A stretch of DNA of 64,000 bases, from NCBI RefSeq assembly GCF_002443255.2, contig NW_019211455.1, forward strand, positions 3,888,597-3,952,596. Reading direction: 5' to 3'. The translations under genes were made by a program, and so were the position numbers. Below, piece by piece: positions 40,421 through 54,800 of this stretch (its first letter is position 1; each line of letters begins with the position of its first letter). The DNA is from Varroa destructor (lineage: Eukaryota > Arthropoda > Arachnida > Mesostigmata > Varroidae). The notes beneath the pieces are model-generated. The model worked only from the letters and a program-made list of their open reading frames with translations. It did no database searches and was not told the DNA's origin.

Positions 40421-42819
40421 ATGGCGGTGTTACTGTCGCGGTTTCAGAAATGGATTGTCCACATTGTGGTTCTGCTATGTGGCCTCTCGTTAATTTCACT
40501 CCAAGGTGGCCTGTTACCAGGACCTAACGTCTGTATAAAGACGGTTACGAAGCGTCACAATGTTAGCCGGGCGGTCAAAGTTCCCTATGAAGTAAAAACG
40601 TACACGTTCTGCGTGCGCATTCGTTGCGACAAGACTCGAACCGAATATTTTGTCTCGTACCGCACGGTAAATAACTCAGATTTAGGCACATCCTAATATT
40701 ATATATTACATCGCTTATACAATAAATACAAGCCTGTTACAAGTTGTCTTAACCTATTTGACTCACGCTTTCAACAGGAGAAAGTCATAGCACTTTTTAG
40801 TATTTGAATGTGTGTTGGCAACGTAATTAATGATTTCTGGTCGAAAATGTGCTTGTAGTTGTGCTACCCTCAGCACAAAACAAAAGAATTGATCAAACCT
40901 CACCCCGAGAACGTCTTTTTGGCATTTATTGTATTTTCAACGTTTCGTTGCACCGCGGGTTCGTTCCGCTACCGTAATTCGACCTGAGGCCCAAATAGAA
41001 CCTGCATTTCTTTCGCCACGTCGAACTTGTAATGGCATATATCCAGCTATCTTGCATTAGGCGTATTGGTAGCAGCTAGAACGTAAAAAGTCTTAATCAT
41101 AAAATCGGTAAAATCGTGACTTTTGTGCCATGGTTGTTTATTTTATAGTCAGCTATGTGCATACGTGTCCATACAAGAGGAAGCGAAAAAATCGAATGGG
41201 AATCTTGGCGCACTGTGGGAGCAGCAACCGGAAGATCGTCTTTGAACTATGTCCATCTGACTAGTCAGGAGACCAGCATGCTTATTATTCGTTGAAATAG
41301 TCGGTGATTATGAACGCACTGTTTTTGCTCAAGTACTGGTAAGGAGTGCGACTAAAAAATCACAAAGATAACAGTCTTGCCCGTGCCGTAGTGCTCATAG
41401 ATGCCTTTGATCATGATCTCATGATGCCTTTAATTTGCGCGAGTTGTGACCTCAACTGTATGTGCTTCTTGCCTTGCTATTTAATTACGTCGGCATTATA
41501 AAATTCAAACAAAGACAGTTGACCAGCTTACAGCCCTAAGAACAGAAAAAAACCTAATCATTACTAAAAAAACAAAGACCATCTTAGAATTATCCGTGCT
41601 AGACATGCGCCTAAAAAAATTCGAAGCTGGCCTATGCCGTCGACAGGCGCAGATAGATTCACATCAACACTTACTGTTAATTACGTTGCATTTATTCACT
41701 AGAAGAAAACTAGTTGCCACATATGAGGTCAACATTTCTCAAAAGAAACACAAAACCTCTTTTCTAAACAGTTATCTAATTTTTAGTATTCGACAGTTCG
41801 ACTAATGGCCTATAGATTGCGGACAACAAATGGGCCATTGTAGAACAACCATGCAACGTATGTACATATAATGCCGACTCAGATATATATCTAGTACAGG
41901 AGTCCACTAGCGATTTTTCTTTGAGGAACGAATAAAAAGCTTGAGCGTTAACGGTGTCAGTATCGAAACTTGTCCGCTTGTATTTGCCTTATGGTCGAAG
42001 TGACCGCAAATACATACGCAGGAAGATAGCAAAAGCCAAATGAGACGCGGTAACCAAGCATGGAACAGTTTAGAACAAAATGAGTGAATGGGCTTGCTAA
42101 CTCTGTATGATGTGCGCGTCGGACACTTGTTAATACGCGCTAATGTATCTCTGGCAATTGCTTCTAATAATGACGAACGAATTGTCAAGTAGAAGCGTTA
42201 CTATCTAGAAACAGCTAGTGTTTTCGAAAGTAATCGTTACGAGACAGTGAAGAAATGTCATACTGTAATCGACAGCTACAACCATACTTCGATATTAAGT
42301 TTCCTGGAGCAATCAAACGCCGACGAAGAGGCACTTCGCATAATTTCGAATCAATCCAAACAGTTCCAAACAGTACAAAGACATTTCAACATAACTCTTG
42401 CGGTAAAAAGGTATCAGATTATGAGAGAATTTTTAGCTGATTAATTATTGATAATTAGCTGATTTTTCGGTTCACTTCTGCAGCAAACACCTGGCGATAT
42501 CGGTGTTGTCGTTCTGTTTAGTTCTAACTAGTAACCACAATCCATGTACATATACTAACGCTCAATAATTGTTCTCAGCATAGTCATCAGGAACGAAAAT
42601 AACTCTTTATCTAGATGTGCGAACCGTAAATTTGTCTATAAATTATAAAGCGGTAGTTACAGGCACGTGGACACGACTGCAATAGCATGTGGCACCAAAT
42701 GAATCGGACTCAACGCGATCGACAATATACTTACTACCTCTAGCAGAACAGACAAAAAAAATTAGATTTCTGTTTTGTTGTGGACGCAACTGACTCAGAT
42801 TAAACAATCTTTAGAAAGT

Positions 42820-42863
<44 letters not shown>

Positions 42864-45800
42864 GGTGATGAATTGAACAAACATGTCGGCGACATTTTGA
42901 CATATGTTAAAAGTGTCGTTTCTGATGATGCAAGATACGTTCTTAGTTTGGTAGTTTGGAGTTTCTGTCACGGAAGATTCACTGTCTTAATTTAAGAGCG
43001 GTGTGTAGCTGACTAGAAAATTGCTAATGATTGACTATTGATACGCGGAGATAATTTTCTATATGAAAAATCTTGATGTTTCGTTACAAGGTTAGTTTTT
43101 CTTAACTGTACGTTTTTTTTTTATAGTTCGATGCGACAGGTCCATTCATCTGTATCCATGTTGACCTGGGTACCGCACGATCAAATACGGCTTTCAAAAC
43201 AAGAACTGGATCTCTTCAATGGCACGTTGCGTGCATAGTAAGCGGATTGTATGCTGATCCTTAGGATGGCACTCCAGTCTGTTAGCGCCTATCAAACGGT
43301 GTTTGCGAAATCCGACATAATAGCAATGGCGTAATATTGGTATCATTCGTTCAATCGAAGATATCTCTGTGTTGGAAGCCGGTGGCTCGTATGCAGTTAG
43401 ATGACGTTTTAAACGAATTGAATGCTAGCCAACTTTGTTTCTAGATCAAACAAAGTACGCTAAACAATAACGTCAACCCGAAGCGGCATTTGTTTTGGTA
43501 GCAACTATGGTTCAAATCAAACAGGAGATCGGTTCCGCGATTTTTTAGCAAATTTAAAAAGAGGCACGTTAAGTTCTAGACTCAATCACTTCAAACAGCC
43601 GTATATGTACTCGATAAAAGACTGGCCACTTTTCCTGGAATAGCTATAACTGCTATTAAGGAATGGGGAGAAGGCAGATAATGTTCGCAATAATACGCGT
43701 TTTGGAACATCACCACCGGTTGAAGGGGGGACTCAGTTGATTGGCAAGCTCTACGACGAGGAGAGTTCATATGTTAACGATACGTCTAAAGTTGATCCTA
43801 TAACTTTAGATGTATAGGAACTTAAATTAATCAACTTTACTTAATGTTCACCTAACTATTCACAGCGTTAGACTCTCAAAAGTAAACATTATGAGAGCAC
43901 TGAGTGGAAGTATTCGATTTTGTTGACTGACAAATCGCACAGTCTCAAATATCGAACCAAATGAATGGTTTTACCCGTGTAGATAGTTTCATTTGCTATT
44001 CTGTGATTACGCAAGCTATGCTATGCTACGTTACGGCGCAGTAGGACAGCATCATCTGTGGAAAATTTTTTTAGCCGTTTTTTTCTATGCCGGCTTAATG
44101 TTCGATAATATGAGCAAATTGTATGTTTTGCAGAACGAAGGTTTTTTGCCAGCCAAGGCCTTCTTGTTTCTTATGACCTGTCAGGCTGCAGGCCATTTGG
44201 TACTTATGTGATGAATGGTACCGGGGAAAGCTGTCGCGGTAAACGTGCTTGAACTTTCAATGTTGGTGGAGACTGCCACTTATAGTTCTCGGAATCAGTT
44301 TCCGGATTCAATGGGCGAATTTGCAAATAAACTCATTAGACGTTATACGCCAGTAAATCACCATTTCAAGGTTAAGCCACACCCAGCAGAGGCAAATTGC
44401 GTAATGAGGTAGGGAACAATAAAGCGGAAAGAATATATACGCCTGCTATGGGGATTGAAGCACGTCATCTATCACAATAATGGGTACCACTCTAAATTTT
44501 ACTGGCAATAAGTATAAACAATCTCTTACGATATCTAACATATGCACGTATCCGATATGTTGTTATTTAAGTTCTGAAAAAAACGTTCGTTCAAGCTGAA
44601 ACTCCATCTAATAACACTTTTTGGTAAAATGCGTTGTAGCGTTTCACAATTAATTGTGTAAGCAATGTATTAGACCAAGAGATGCAGAGATATGCATAGG
44701 AACAGTACTAATGGTATAGAAAAAAAAGGGATTATAGTTAATGTTGGGGACGTAATACAATAAAGCTGGGTTTGCAGGCAGGTAAGTGGAAATAGGCAGA
44801 GAAAAGTTATAGAAGTGGATTTGCCTAAGGCAACTTTGCATAGTTAAAGGTATCCAGCGAAAACGCGACCACAACCGAAACAACAAATATGTTGAACGCT
44901 ACAGAGTTAGTCTTGATGCCATGACTAGGTGGCTATCTCTTTTGTTATTATGGAAAAAGAGAAAATTATAGTCATCAATTCAAAAAGTCCTGTTTTTCTA
45001 ACGTCTCATAGTAGTAGTAGTAGTAGCTTGCATTTCGTAACCGGTGCGCATCGCAACTGAAGATAGATAGCAGAAGAACCTTAAACCGTTTGGTGTTAGG
45101 TCATACTATGTAAACTTTAATTACTATCATCTGCAAGAAAAGTATCTGGCTTCGTAGCAGCGTAGAATGTAAATTAAAATTGGCTTTGCGAAAAAAAAGA
45201 TTCTAAAATTAGAAACGACATTTTCCTTTTAAAGTGTCTTACGGTAGACAATATGGGGGCATAGTTATCTCACCACCACAATCGGAACGCTATCTACGGG
45301 TTTATTATCTTATACTGATATATTCCACAGGTTTGCTATTATATTATTTCGAGCGTTTAGAAGCTACGGGCCGAGCGCGGAGTACTGTGATCAAGGTATC
45401 GAAATGCCATCAAATCTGTCTATCGATATTTCATGCTTACAAACTGTCGGTATACCCATTTGGCTAACCTCTATGCTATCAGCTTTTCGGGCTGTTTGAT
45501 AATGGCGCAGATTCTTCAAGTGGCAATAATGTGCGCATCGTAGATTTCGATTGTTGAGTCCTAACACGTAACCTTACGCTTTATCTGCACAAAGAGCTAC
45601 TTGCTTTTGTGGCCTATCCTTCAGTTGTTCTGTTCGGGCATAAAAATAACTCAGTGCGATATTAATATGACGTCTTAATAATATAACTTTTTCACTAGTA
45701 GGTACCTAGGAAAACTAACAGATAACACACGGATGTGTGAACAACGTTCGGTAGTTTATATGCTGAGTGACCAAATATTAAGTGTAAATATCGATAGACT

Positions 45801-48800
45801 TTCGAAACCCACGACAATGTCTTGGGTAAAATCATCAACAAGCAATAATCGGATCAAAAAATGCTAGATAGTCTTAATAATAGAATATTTCTATTATAGT
45901 AGATAGCATTGAAAGTTTGTTACATTGCCCCAAAAAACTATTGCTGAGCATGGGTGCAGCAGTCTCTCATTAGATCTTAGGTGTTTCGTGCTGGGTGTTA
46001 GCCGTCTGATGGAGGGCACAATGGCGGTGCCGGACCCCAAACTCAAAGCGTTTAAAGATGCTGGCCGACCTGTGGAAAGTAAAGCAAGCGACACGAGAAC
46101 GTGAACCAAACACGTTTTGATTTGTGTCGAAAGTATTATAATCCAAGGCAGTCTCTTAAGAACTGCACAGTGTTCTAATGAAAAAGAAAAAAACGAGTTC
46201 TTCTATAAACTCAAAATAATTTAGTACAGGATCGTAGGTAATGAAATCTGCTAGAAGATGGAAAAATAGCGTCTGGGCCGGAGAGCTATTATTATCGCTA
46301 TTGCTATGATTAGAGTGGTAGTTATTTTTTTGTTATCGGCGAGGGTGGACTGATGTCGTCTTTATCGTGACGCGTGATTTCTCTAGAAGGGGAACCACAG
46401 CGCAAGTACACAAAGAAATGAAACTAGCTTTTTTGGTTGCTCGTAGCGTACAACGAACGAACGAACGAACGTTAGGACACGTAGCGCATGCACCCACGCT
46501 CTATAAATATTCTGTCTTCGGATCAACCCATCAAGGCTGAAGACCTCACGAACATATCAAGCAAATCAATTCTAAAGCGTACTAGTTTCTTAGTTGTAAA
46601 CACTGAACGCTAAATTCGAAATTGGATTACGTAGATTTTGATATTCAGAATATCACCAACTGCTTTGAAATGCCCTTTCGCAAATGGTAAATTTAATAAG
46701 CGATAAACTACCGGTTAAAATGAGACGCTCATGTTGGTAACTCAAAAAGCTAACTACAAATTCATCTGCTTATCAAGTACCATCATGAACAGCTATCGTG
46801 CTGCCCCTTTACTATGAACAGATGCTATCGAATGTGGGAAAATAAACTTATTGCAACTTAAATTGCAGCTTCAAAGATGGCTGGTTCAATTACGTCTTTT
46901 AATACAACGATTACGATAATCGTACAACTGTTACACCACGAAGATCATGACTGGTTTCCTGGTTATACATAGTGCGTACGTAGAGCTGGGAAATGTTAAA
47001 GACTACTCAGATGAAACTGTCGGAATCCACCGTGATTGCCATTGGTCGGTAAGTATGAAAGCTATAAGCTAACCACGTTTTTAGGATCTTTGTCGTGGGT
47101 CCTCTCTCGGGAATCGTATTGTATGTATACTGTATGTTTATACAACAAGACATATAGTTTAGTAAAACTGTGTAGCTGCGGTCTAGCTTGGCGTTTATAT
47201 TTAACATATATGACGATTCCAAGCGATACGTGGCAGCCAAGGGAAAACGCTTCCTTGACGGATGTGCGTTCACACCGAAGTGGGCGTACCCTGATCCTAT
47301 GAATCGGATTAAGCACAATGTAGCATGGGTAACGCGCCAAACGTGACTTACAACAGGACATCGCCTCGTAACAGTACATGCTTCATATGCTTAACGTTCA
47401 ACGATGACGTTTAATCATGTTGTTTGTATACGTTCATATCTTATAAACAGCATTGGTGATAATTATTCTAAAAGCGGTCGATCTTCGAAAACGTAATGCA
47501 TAGTTTAGTGAACCCTTCGTCACATTTTTCATAAGAAATTCAATCGACATCGTTTTTAGAGCTTTATTTTACATACTGTGTATCGTCGGTCCATTCACAG
47601 CTAGCAAAACGAGATTAGAGCATTTTTCATTAGCTTTGAACGGTGTTGACTAACTTCTTGAGTAGAGGTATATCACCGTTGCTGCTACTGGTGCTGTTAC
47701 TTGTTATGTCGCAGTGGCTGCCTGTTGTCAACTATTTTAGCGATTTATCAGGAGAACCATAATTTCTTAATAAAAAGAAACAATAGGATTTAACATCAAG
47801 ACAGTGACTGCTATCTAGTGAGCTAATTAAAAGCAGACGTATTTGGTTGACATATAGTGGGCATTCAAGAGTAAAGACAAAATAGGTGACAAAATAGGTA
47901 AATCCAAGGTCTATTTGAACGTTTACTATTTAGGTGATTGTACCGAATGTCGACAAGTATTCACGTCCGTTACAATATGCCATTTTCGAATTTCGCATAG
48001 TGCCCACGAATTGTGGACGCCATTTGCAGTGGACTTTTAATTTATTGGACCCACCTAGTTGTAGCACAAATGAATCACATGAGCGACCCCACATAGACAA
48101 AATGGATACTTGCAATAATAGCTATGCCAGAACCTAAGCTAGCTACTCGGTAATCGGGCTTCACGAATATTGCTGGCAGCTCTGGTGCCTTCTTTTCGGG
48201 TTCGTTCCCACTCAGGGGTTAGCGATACACTTCGTGTCTACCGTTCGACCCCGAATTCTTAATCCCGCTCTGATATATGTGTATCTGTCCATACGACTGT
48301 GCTTTGAATTTCATGGATGATATATAGGTTAACTTCAGTGGAAATTGTGTCAGCATGACAATAGTTGTAGTATGTCGTTAGCCCTCAGATCTGATAGCGG
48401 AATGAGAGTCACTCGGGAAGATCTACCGGGAAGGTAAACATTGCTTATTAAAGAATCATTTTAGAGTTTTTTTTTTTTTTTTTTTATAATGATCATATTG
48501 GCTTCGTTTCTTTTTTGGAAGCTTTTATTCGAAATTTAATTACGGAAGCCACTCAGGTCGGTTCAAACTCTTGCCTTGGCCATATTTGAACCAACGACCG
48601 TGCAGAGCCCTTGGCTCGCTCCGGTACTATTTCTACTAAATTCAGTAACCGCGTGTTCTTAGTTCTGGCAAATAAACGCTATAATTTACTAATATCACTT
48701 CCAAGAGGCGAAGTTATCACATTTCTTTGGGTTTTCTTCATTAGGCTGCTGGATGACCCTTCAATGTGGTCTTCACGGCTGTGGACAACCTCACAAAAGC

Positions 48801-51800
48801 TATTCTATAACCCTCTTGCCTGGTTACTTTACAACTGTGTAGATGTTATAGCATTTTTGAAACTAAGTTATTGCCCTAAAGCAAGAACTAAAACGTGCTC
48901 ATGTTGAACAATCATTTTCTTAATAAATACCCAAAATGTCTCATTGATCTTATTAAACATTTTCGGAATGAGTGGAATTTACTGTATATAGATGTAGTTA
49001 ACCACCTGCTTTTATATATCAGTTATCGTTGTGCGGCAGTGCGCTCGTTCCCAGCGCCTACAAATGACCCGTTATGTTGGGTAAGATGTGCTCCTTACAA
49101 CCTTTAAGGAGCACCATATAGTGGCTATTTACAATGAAGGTAGCAAGCAAGTTTGCAGTAGAAGCATTTTCTAGCAATCTTCTGCTTATTTGGTGAACTC
49201 GAAGCCAATTTAAGCAATTTTCTTTAATAAATAATATAAAATAAATTTAATTTAATGTTTTTTTTTTTGCAATTCTGCCAATACGCCTCTTTGATAAAAC
49301 CGGAAGTGTGTTCAAGTCGGCGTTATTATGTCCAGCCTTATTGGACTATTGTTTAATAACGCTCTATAGATAGCCGCGACTTCAAATCTAGGCTTCCTGA
49401 CGGCCCGCCGTGCTTATTCCGGAACAGGCTCCTATTTTCAACCAGCCAACCATATACTAATCAGCTTGTGTACGATTCTGATGGTCTTCCTGTGCACTTC
49501 CATCAAGCTGTGCATATTTACCCAACACTTTGTAGAATACGCACATAAATGCTGTAAATGATGCGATCACAATTTTGGAGAAAGTATGGTAGCTCGTTCG
49601 CACTAAGAATATGAACTTCGACCGAGAATTTGCCTCTATGGGCAATGTTTAGATCTTCTGTACCGTGAGCAAGTTAACGATCATTCATGCAGTTGATTGA
49701 CTTTTTGCATCGGAAATAAAAAAAATTTTGTCAGAGAAAAATCGAAGATGACTTTCTAATTTATTCTTGAAATAATTGAGTGGCAGAGAACAACAATAAA
49801 ATCTCTTAATTTTATAGTCTTCAAAAAGCATTCGTCGGACGTAAGACGCGCACTTAGGGGTCGTCGTGAACAATCCATGGTGTAGTGCGTGGATTTACAT
49901 CAAATTTTTTCGTTATCGCCCTGATCGAGGTAGAGGGATCATTGTAAGTGCACTTTTGGAAGGCATCGATTAGTTCTCGTGTCCTTAATGTTTCTTCCTC
50001 TGGTATGAATTCCTTATCTGTATGATTTTGTGTGTGTGTGTATGTGTATGTGTTTATTTTATTTTATTGTATGTGTGTGTGGCGTGAATATTTTAATTAT
50101 TTACGGTTTCTGTTCGAACCTGTATCGTTTAATGGAGTTTTTAAAGAATATGCATCAAAGCATGGGGGGGGCTGAACTTTAGATTTTTTATTGGCGCGAT
50201 GTATACCGCTAAGAGTGTCGCGCTTTCGCAATGCAAAATTCACTTCTATGGTAGCCTCTCTCTATTAGCATCTGGGGCTAACTTAAGCTTTTCAATCAAT
50301 CCAAGTTCATATTAAAGCGATGTTTTAGCATGTTAAACGATTGAATCGCTTCCGATATTCGGCTCACACAGGAATGGCCATATGATTAGGAGAAACTTCA
50401 AAATGATGCCAACAAGAAAAAACACACTAACTTTAATTACATTAATCTTGATTTAGTATAACATTAAAAATTTGACTTAAATACAACGTTCGTAGAGTGA
50501 GCTCCCGTGGCTCTGGTCACAACAGCTATTTGTTTCACTTAATTTTTTGGTTGGCCTGATCTTTGTTGTTTGAACGGTGACATGAGTATCTTCCCTAAGT
50601 TTGAATACGGGCCGCGAATTGTCGCCGACCGAGAATCTCATGTGAAGGGTTCACATCTTAAAAAGTGTGCGTCGCGTCATGGCCTTTTTTTTTTATGTAA
50701 CAGCACAAGAAACAGCAATGTCGTAACTTATCGTTTCAAGTTTTGACATCCTTTAGTTTAGTTTATTCGCTTGGTACAAATGATTTTCAAAAAAAAACTC
50801 ACTTTTTATTTATACTCGAAGGGTAATACAACGTAACAGGAGGATCGTTTGAGCTTGTAACGGACTTGTTTGAATATCCAGGCCAACTATTCGCTGAATT
50901 CGTGGTCACGTTAGCAGCTCTTCATTGTTTCAACGGTCTTCTTATCCAAGGGTTTGACTTATATAAGGGTTTGGCTAAATCGAAAATTTTAGGCTAACGT
51001 TATGGGCACCATTTTAGACTACATGAACGTTTTTCTTAAGAATAATAACATAGGAAATAAAAATAATCATAGTACAGGATTTCCATGCGATGCTTATAAC
51101 CGTAGAGCTGGTTTCTGAACCGTGATTTCTGTCGTTTTTAGTTGATTATTACAATTATTAAAAAGAAATTGTGTATTATTTAATTTAAGCGGTTTAACAA
51201 ATGGTTTCCTGTGTGCATCAGCTCGACGTTAAATCGTAAAATATCCGGATAGTTAACCTGTAATAGGCCAAAGATAATGTAGAGATCCCGGGAATGACTA
51301 ACCCCCTATGAACGGTTCCGCTGCATTTTGAGAATGACTGTTTTTTTAAGGAAACGTATCATCTGTGTATATGCCACCATGTATATGCATACTGTGTATG
51401 ATAGGCAACTGGCTCATAGGCAAAAGGTACGGCAGCAGGTTCAAGGTAAACTGTAAAATGCTGAGAGGTTTAAATACACTCTTTTGAATGCGAGAATAGC
51501 TTTCGGAATACAAAGTTGCAGTCAGCCTGATGCAATCGTTGCGCTCCATTTCCTTCAACAGGCTTACTCTGACAATATACTGAATGTAATGAAATTAGGT
51601 ATATATCAGTGTTTAAATGTATACATTGACTTTTGGTTATGCACACAGGCAGGTGTTCTTGGCGCACTATATGCCTGCGCGTACTTAGGACATTGTATCA
51701 TCTCCGAATGATAGAGATCATAAGTAACTCCAGCGTAGCTTCATTGTCTAAAAATAATGCTAACAATTTTAGCTAAAATGAGGGAATTTGGGATACCGTA

Positions 51801-54800
51801 AAGGTCGGCGTGACATAGGTTATGCAGCTATTATGGATACTTACAAGCTTACAAACTGTTCTGCTCACGTATTCGATAGGCATAAAATTAAAACATTTAT
51901 TCCTTCATCACGCAGATCTGCGCAGATCGGACGCGACTTTGGCTGGCGCGTTAGGCTTTTTTCCAAAGTAATAAGAAAACCCAATGTGTATCTGTTCCAT
52001 TGATTGTGGGCAACGCGACTCAGCTCCGGAGCTGGGGTTATTGTTCCTCTAAGTCTGCCCAGATTTTCCGGGAAAGAGTTTGATGAAATTGATTAGCAGA
52101 GAATACGGCCGCTGCGGTGCGAGCCCTATTTGCTTTCTTCGTTCGACAGGTGGCCTAGATAAACGGTCAAGGCGAGGGCGGAGCAAAGCTCTCAGGTCGA
52201 GCCTTAAAATATTCCTGAAGCTCAGCGTGTATTACCCTACAACATAGTTCATTCTCCAAGAAGCAAGCTACCTTCTATCTAGTTCTCATAAGTCATATAC
52301 CAGCGAGCGCAGGACGACAGCACGTCTCTTGACTTATGTTAGGTTCTGCAGCATGTCGTACCGATTTGATAGACACAGACATAAAGACGCGTTCATCCCC
52401 GACCAACTTCATTGCTGGCAGCGTTAGACAGAACGGTCATACATCCATTTATAGGTGTCGCACAATCGCTGATCCACGCCACAACTGTGTTTGTTTACAA
52501 AATATAAATAAGTAACTTAGTCCGTTAATGGTTAATGTTAGCAATTGGTAAAGTACATATAGTATTTATATAAGTAAGATGCTTTTAAGCCTTAAGGCCC
52601 AATATTAATGAACTTATTGCCACTGTTCGGTGCGTTGTTTGGGTACTATATAAATTGGTTAGGTTTCGACAACATGAATTGTAGATCCGTTACGACCGCA
52701 GATGCAAGCGGGCATAGGTCATAATATGCACAATCTGAGGGAGGACGCATCGCAGTGTTTTCCGCATAGGCCATATCACTCAGATGCACTAACGACAAAA
52801 TGTATAGAACATGTTACAGTTAGCTGTATATTTCGATTACGTATGGATTGTAGAAACGGAAATAAACGATTACTTTCAAGCAAAACGTACCTGTGGCAGC
52901 AGTGAATCAATATCGGTTAGGTGTTAAAATCAGGTTTGACAGCTCAATGAATGTGTGTTTATTAAAGATCTCAAAGGAAAGCTGCTACATAGCAGGGCAA
53001 TTGTGAAGGGGCAATTTTTCAAGCATCTGACTAGCGGGCTATGTTTAGCAATTTTTTTTTTGGCAACAGGACAATTTATAATATGTTACTAGGAGAATGA
53101 CGAATTGGCTCAGGTCAGGATTATTTCTAATCAGATTGGGTACACGGTGTAAAGAATCCGTACGAGGAGTTCGAATATTGAGAATCACAACTTTGGATTA
53201 GCCAGCTTGAGGTATTGCCAGAAAATGGCGTTTTATTTCCGATGGCTGGTAGAGTGTGTAATGATTCGAGTCAAAAGCAGAATTCAAAAATACAAAACAA
53301 GTAGTCCGTAGATTTAAGTTAACTTATCTTTATTCTATTGATTTGCTGCTGTTATGAAATGTTGCCACGAAGCACCCCATACTATTGGCCGTACCGCAAT
53401 AAAGTTCCTTCAAGTTGAAGGCATGATAGGTTATTTTTTTGATGTACTTTGTGATAGTGAAGGCTTGTTGACGAAAAAGGGCTACTTGAACTGGATCATC
53501 TATGAATGATCTTAATGGAAGATATTGTTCATTTGTCCATTACTATATTGGTTGAAGGCCGACTATAGGCACATCTGGCAGCTCTGGGACTATATATTCC
53601 GTTGATAAAGCAAATAACGTATAGGAGAGACTAGAAAGGCGTGAAGTTCATACGAATGGAACAAAGGGTGGTAATAAACAATCGTAACAATAAACTATGC
53701 AGTCAAGAAGACACTTGTTTTGTGACTTGTGCAGAAGAAGATCGAAATCGATGTATATATATATATACATCAAGTTCGGTGCAGGAAAAGCTTGATCTAA
53801 GCTCATTAAACATCCAGCATTTCACAGATGAGTAGTGCTCCTTTCTTCAAGTTACCGAAGTGCTGAGTATCATGCGGCAACTTGAAAGCTGTTACTGTCA
53901 TGCTTGCTCGATGAGCTGAAGTACACAAACGTATTTGTGGCTAAGGACCATCATTAACTAATATATTCAAGGTAACTTTAGCTCAAGTTGAGACACTTTT
54001 GTTACTTTTCACAGTGGTTTGCGCGGCCGATTATCGAAGTGGTTAGCTACGGCGGTATGTGAAGAAAGCGACATCTTGCATAGGGCCAGAAGATAGTCCC
54101 TCTACTGGCAAATACACGAAATCAATTTGGTAGAAGCCAGATCTGTCAACGAACAGAAGAAGAAGAAGAAGAAGACGTTATGTTGCTGGTGTAATGGCTG
54201 GCGCTTCTATGAACCTTGATCAAACGATCCGCAGAAGACGGAGCGACTTCGAATGTCTGATTGCGCCTTTTTGGCGTTTGTGAGGGTGAACAAAAATCGA
54301 CAGCTTCAAGTAGACAGCGAAAAAGACTGGCAGTTATCTGCTGTTTCTTAACTCTGTCATTGTGTATGCCGGTAGAAGCGTTAACACAGAAAACCCAGCG
54401 GCATGGCGTAAGCAACCTAACCGATGGAAAAATATGCGGATGCGAGCCAACAGGAAGTATGAACTGAGGAAAAGATGTTGACGACATACTGGGCTAAAAA
54501 AAAAAAAAAAAGTTATTGCGTTTAGTCATTCGATGAAACCTTAATAATTAACCGGTGTTTGAAGTGACCTATCGACCAATATGAAGAATGAGCTTAATTG
54601 CTGATAAGGATCTGAGCCGCTTTTAATGAATGTCCCTAAAAGGCTATACGGCTTGCTACGTTTGTAAATGTGGTTTACCATTCTAGAGCCAACGAATGAA
54701 ATACTCGTCATTGTGAGATTAATTATTCATATTTAGCTAAGTTTCCAACAGTCTGCTCTTATGATGTGGCGCGATCACTTATGGCTTTATTCGAGATTAT

